Assembly: GCF_001005085.2 (NCBI RefSeq)
Contig: NZ_LBMU02000021.1
Span: 176,394-240,393 of the forward strand
Reading direction: 5' to 3'
DNA length: 64,000 nt
Source of the DNA: Streptomyces humi
GTDB lineage: Bacteria > Actinomycetota > Actinomycetes > Streptomycetales > Streptomycetaceae
In this document: positions 61,274 to 64,000 of the stretch, one piece after another
How the letters are laid out: every line of letters starts with the position of its first letter
How positions within the stretch are numbered: position 1 is the first letter of the stretch
The notes under the pieces: generated by a model
Databases searched by the model: none
What the model was told of the DNA's origin: nothing
Seen by the model: only the letters and a program-made list of their open reading frames with translations
Translations under genes and position numbers: made by a program

Positions 61274-62438
61274 GCCCGCCACCGTATCGGTCCGAGCCGG
61301 TCGCGAACGAACGGGCGTACCCCAAGGTCACCAGCACCAATACCATCGGCACCAGCATCGCCCCGCGATAGCTCCAGGCGTCGCCCAGCGCCCCCACCAA
61401 CGGCGAACCGATCAGGAAACCGACATAGTTGAAGATGTTCAGCCGGGCGATGGCCGCGTCCGAAGCCCCCGGGAACAGCCGCCCCGCCGCCGCGAAGGTC
61501 TGCGGCACCAGCACGCACAACCCGAGCCCCAGCAGAGTGAACCCGCCCATCCCGACCCACGCCCCGGGCGCCGCCGCCACCACGGCGAACCCGACCGCCG
61601 CCACCAGCGCCCCCAGCCGTACGACGGTCACCGCCCCGAACCGGCGCACCCCGAAGTCCCCGATGGCCCGCCCGACCAGCGTGGTCACCATGTACACGTT
61701 GTACGGCACGGTCGCGAGCTGCTCACTGCTGCCCAGCACGTCCTTCAGGTACTTCGCACTCCAGTTGGAGACCGTCGAGTCCCCGATGTAGGCGAAGGTC
61801 ATCACCAGGCACAGCGGCAGCAGCAGCTTGAAGACGACACCGCCCCCACCCGCGGGCGCCCCCTCCTCGACCGGCGCCGGACCGCCGTCCACGTACCAGC
61901 GGCTCCCCACCAGCGCGGCCGGCAACAGCACCGCGACCACCGGCAGGTACGACACCCACAGCGCGAGGTGCCAGTGCGCGCCCACCCACGCCAGCGAGGC
62001 CCCGAGTATCCCGCCGAGGCTGTACGCGGCATGGAAGCTGAGCATGATGCTCCGCCCGTACGTCCGCTGAAGGCTCACTCCCAGCATGTTCATCGAGGCG
62101 TCCAGCGCCCCGACGGCCAGGCCGAACACGCCGAGCGCCACGGCCAGCTCGGCCAGGTGCCCGCCGGCCCCGACCCCGAGCAGCGCCAGCATCACCACGG
62201 GCTGGGACCAGCGCAGCAGCCTGCTGGGCCGTACCCGCTTCACCAGTTGCTCGGTGGTGACACTGCCGACGCCGGCCAGGATGGGCACCGCGGCGAGGAA
62301 GACCGGCAGCAGCGCGTCGGAGACGCCGTACCGGTCCTGGATCGCGGGGATGCGCGTCACCAGCAGCGCGAAGGTGGCGCCCTGCGTGAAGAAGCTGAAC
62401 GCCAACGAGGCCCTACCGCGCCGCAGCACATCTGTCAT
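61224..62438 (-). CDS. MFS transporter
   Basis: A 404-residue protein with about 12 helices. FFTQGATFALLVTRIPAIQDRYGVSD at the N-terminus and GALDASMNMLGVSLQRTYGRSIMLSFHAAYSLGG fit the YbjJ/fucose-permease-like MFS branch. The C-terminal polar tail lies in the segment shared with acuC. Substrate unknown. Confidence 0.9.
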   Translation of the reverse strand: MTDVLRRGRASLAFSFFTQGATFALLVTRIPAIQDRYGVSDALLPVFLAAVPILAGVGSVTTEQLVKRVRPSRLLRWSQPVVMLALLGVGAGGHLAELAVALGVFGLAVGALDASMNMLGVSLQRTYGRSIMLSFHAAYSLGGILGASLAWVGAHWHLALWVSYLPVVAVLLPAALVGSRWYVDGGPAPVEEGAPAGGGGVVFKLLLPLCLVMTFAYIGDSTVSNWSAKYLKDVLGSSEQLATVPYNVYMVTTLVGRAIGDFGVRRFGAVTVVRLGALVAAVGFAVVAAAPGAWVGMGGFTLLGLGLCVLVPQTFAAAGRLFPGASDAAIARLNIFNYVGFLIGSPLVGALGDAWSYRGAMLVPMVLVLVTLGYARSFATGSDRYGGGHERPRTADVGRGSNGL

Positions 62439-62519
62439 GGCGGCGAGCGTAGGGCCCCGGCGTACTCGTGGGTAGATCCAGCCAAAGATGAATTTCCTTC
62501 AGCTTTACCTCACGTGGTG

Positions 62520-63218
62520 TCAGGCGGCGACAGCCACCTCGGGCCGCACCCTGTTCTCAGCGGTGATCATCCGGGCCATCGGCTCCGCGGCGAGCCCGCC
62601 GCTGACGACGATCCCGATCCCGATCGCGCTCACCAGGACGACCGAGCCGAGCCAGACCATGGTGTCCACGGGCAGCGTGTACGCGCCCACGACCCGCACC
62701 ACGCACTCGGCGAGCAGGATCCCGCCCCACACGAGCGAGTACATCCGCTCCGCCCGCCGGAACGCGGCGGACCCGGACCGCAGCCGTTCGAAGGCCGCCG
62801 CCCTGGCCGGGTCGCCCTTCAGGATGAACGGCTTGAGTCCCTCGGTCATCATCGGCCGGCCCAGCACCGCCGACACCAGGATCGCGATCCCGATGACACT
62901 GCTGACCCCGCTGTCCTTGGCGAGCATCAGCCGGGGGTCACCGGAGACGAGGCTGAGCCCCAACGACACCACGTTCACCAGCAGGACGAGCCCCGCGAAC
63001 GCGTTGACCTGACGCTCCCGGACCACGCTCCACACCGTCCGCGCGGCCGGCACCACGCTGCTCCAGGCGAGCGCCGCGAAGGTGCTCGTCCCGAAGGCCT
63101 CCTTGAGGAAGTAGTACGACCCGAGGGGTACCGCCACATCCACGACCAGCGGCCGGAGGTTCGCCAGCGCGCCGGGCTGCTGCTTGCTCTGGGACCCGGT
63201 GTTCGTCGTCTTCGTCAT
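62520..63218 (-). CDS. VC0807-family integral membrane protein
   Basis: A 232-residue protein with about five or six helices and the VC0807-type segments VVDVAVPLGSYYFLKEAFG, DPRLMLAKDSGVSSVIGIAILVS and RPMMTEGLKPFILKG. Often controlled by a repressor and found singly; function unknown. A perfect 12-bp palindrome lies 61 nt before its ATG. Confidence 0.87.
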   Translation of the reverse strand: MTKTTNTGSQSKQQPGALANLRPLVVDVAVPLGSYYFLKEAFGTSTFAALAWSSVVPAARTVWSVVRERQVNAFAGLVLLVNVVSLGLSLVSGDPRLMLAKDSGVSSVIGIAILVSAVLGRPMMTEGLKPFILKGDPARAAAFERLRSGSAAFRRAERMYSLVWGGILLAECVVRVVGAYTLPVDTMVWLGSVVLVSAIGIGIVVSGGLAAEPMARMITAENRVRPEVAVAA

Positions 63219-63278
63219 GCCCTCAGCTTCGCGTCCGGGCGGGGTTCCCCAGTAGAAACGATCGTCCGGAGCTCGGCA

Positions 63279-63290
63279 TGACAATTGTCA
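63279..63290. promoter_or_regulatory. Operator-like palindrome TGACAATTGTCA
   Basis: A perfect 12-bp palindrome in the 93-bp gap upstream of the VC0807-family gene. TGACA-N2-TGTCA is typical of TetR- and MerR-type operators. The regulator gene is not adjacent within the window. Confidence 0.55.
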
Positions 63291-63311
63291 GCGCCGCCCC
63301 GGTGCACTCGG

Positions 63312-63956
63312 TCATTCCAGCAGGTCGGTCAAGTCCCCCGGTTCGGAGAAGAGTCGGGTGGCCCCTCGCAGCCGGTCGGCCGGCGTCATGGCGGTGAACC
63401 CGTACACGTCCATCCCGGCCGCGACGGCGGCCTGTACTCCCAGTGGGCTGTCCTCCACGACGGCACAGCGCTCGGGCGCGACCCCCATCCGCTCGGCCGC
63501 GTACAGGAAGAGATCCGGCGCCGGCTTCCCCCGCCCCACGTCCTCCGAACTGAACACCCGCGTCTCGTCGAACCAGCGGTCGAGCCCGGTCGTGCGATGC
63601 CCCACCCGGATCCGCTCATGACTGCCGGAGGAGGCAACGCAGTACGGCACCCCGTTCGCCGTCAGCCTCTCCAGTACCTCCGCGACCCCGGTGATGGGCT
63701 TCAACTCCCGTTCGAAGGCCGCGAACACCCGTGCGTGGAAGACGTCGTCGAAGTGGTCCGGCAGCCGCTGTCCCGTGCGCTCCTCCACCAGCTCATGAAC
63801 CCGGTGCATCGCGGATCCCATGTAGTCCCGTATGGAGTCCTCGTAGGAGGTGGGGTGGCCCAACTCGGTGAGATAGGCGGCCAACAGCCGGTTGGAGATG
63901 GGCTCGCTGTCCACGAGAACGCCGTCATTGTCGAAGATGACCAGGTCGTAGCGCAT
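63312..63956 (-). CDS. HAD-superfamily hydrolase (beta-phosphoglucomutase/GPH-like)
   Basis: A 214-residue protein. Motif I IFDNDGVLVDSEPISN has Asn in place of the first variable residue (DNDG); motif II is VASSGSHERI; Lys in RGKPAPDLFL; motif III VVEDSPLGVQAAVAAGM. All catalytic Asp are present. It is a sugar-phosphate-type phosphatase or mutase; the substrate is unknown. ATG 63956 is used (ATG 63968 possible). Confidence 0.9.
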   Translation of the reverse strand: MRYDLVIFDNDGVLVDSEPISNRLLAAYLTELGHPTSYEDSIRDYMGSAMHRVHELVEERTGQRLPDHFDDVFHARVFAAFERELKPITGVAEVLERLTANGVPYCVASSGSHERIRVGHRTTGLDRWFDETRVFSSEDVGRGKPAPDLFLYAAERMGVAPERCAVVEDSPLGVQAAVAAGMDVYGFTAMTPADRLRGATRLFSEPGDLTDLLE

Positions 63957-63982
63957 GGGGTCGAGCATAAACGCGAAAAGGC

Positions 63983-64000
63983 CCACGCCATATGGCGTGG
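63983..64000 (-). terminator. Palindrome with T-run at the right window edge
   Basis: CCACGCCATATGGCGTGG is a perfect 18-bp palindrome. On the minus strand it is followed by GCCTTTTCGC, so it looks like an intrinsic terminator for a gene to the right of the window. It may extend past the edge. Confidence 0.6.

Overview
The window is a piece of a high-GC actinobacterial chromosome, almost certainly Streptomyces. Codons have strong third-position G/C, GTG and TTG starts are common, and neighbouring genes often overlap by 4 bp. Developmental genes of the bldN / rsbN / bdtA type lie next to a rex-hemA-hemC-hemD operon with a Rex operator; from memory this gene order matches the S. coelicolor SCO33xx region. 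No tRNA, rRNA, CRISPR array, insertion sequence or prophage was seen.

Left part (1-13.2 kb): a CtaG-like membrane protein cut by the window edge, a small secreted protein, then a seven-gene Pst-like block. It encodes PstC, PstA, two periplasmic-binding-protein-like proteins held by C-terminal membrane helices, a third secreted one with Fn3/Ig-like domains, a sortase-fold protein that has lost its catalytic residues, and PstB. A PHO-box-like PhoP site precedes it. This is the most unusual system in the window: an enlarged envelope-spanning phosphate-type importer with a pseudo-sortase component.

13.4-29.8 kb: an MprF/LysX-type DUF2156 protein and a small membrane protein, each preceded by a 15-bp CCTAC-N5-GTAGG palindrome; an MprAB-like two-component pair; a flavin monooxygenase/FMN reductase pair; an ECF sigma factor whose reading frame breaks just before a GH128-like domain, divergent from a thaumatin-like protein (both suggest beta-1,3-glucan as the common target); an SDR, a UPF0060 protein and RtcB; two DUF3558-like lipoproteins and a DUF2637 protein.

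29.8-46.2 kb: class I LysRS and ArgS in outward orientation; a peptidoglycan-binding protein; three separate XRE-helix / transmembrane / ectodomain proteins; a whiJ-type triad (XRE-Scr1, DUF397, anti-sigma-like ATPase); a DUF4253 protein; a PLP aminotransferase; a DUF4232 lipoprotein and a truncated relative; hemB; and a cluster of three roadblock/LC7 proteins with a PATAN-like protein.

46.2-64 kb: the rex-hemACD operon ending in an intrinsic terminator; a glutaredoxin-like protein; an HAD phosphatase; bldN with a BldD-box-like site; rsbN with a BldN-type promoter; a lysophospholipid acyltransferase; an epimerase; the 32-residue ribosomal protein bS22; bdtA; a phosphatase-like protein; an AcuC-type deacetylase overlapping an MFS transporter; a VC0807-family membrane protein; and an HAD hydrolase at the right edge. 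Several intergenic gaps carry dispersed or tandem GC-rich repeats typical of Streptomyces.
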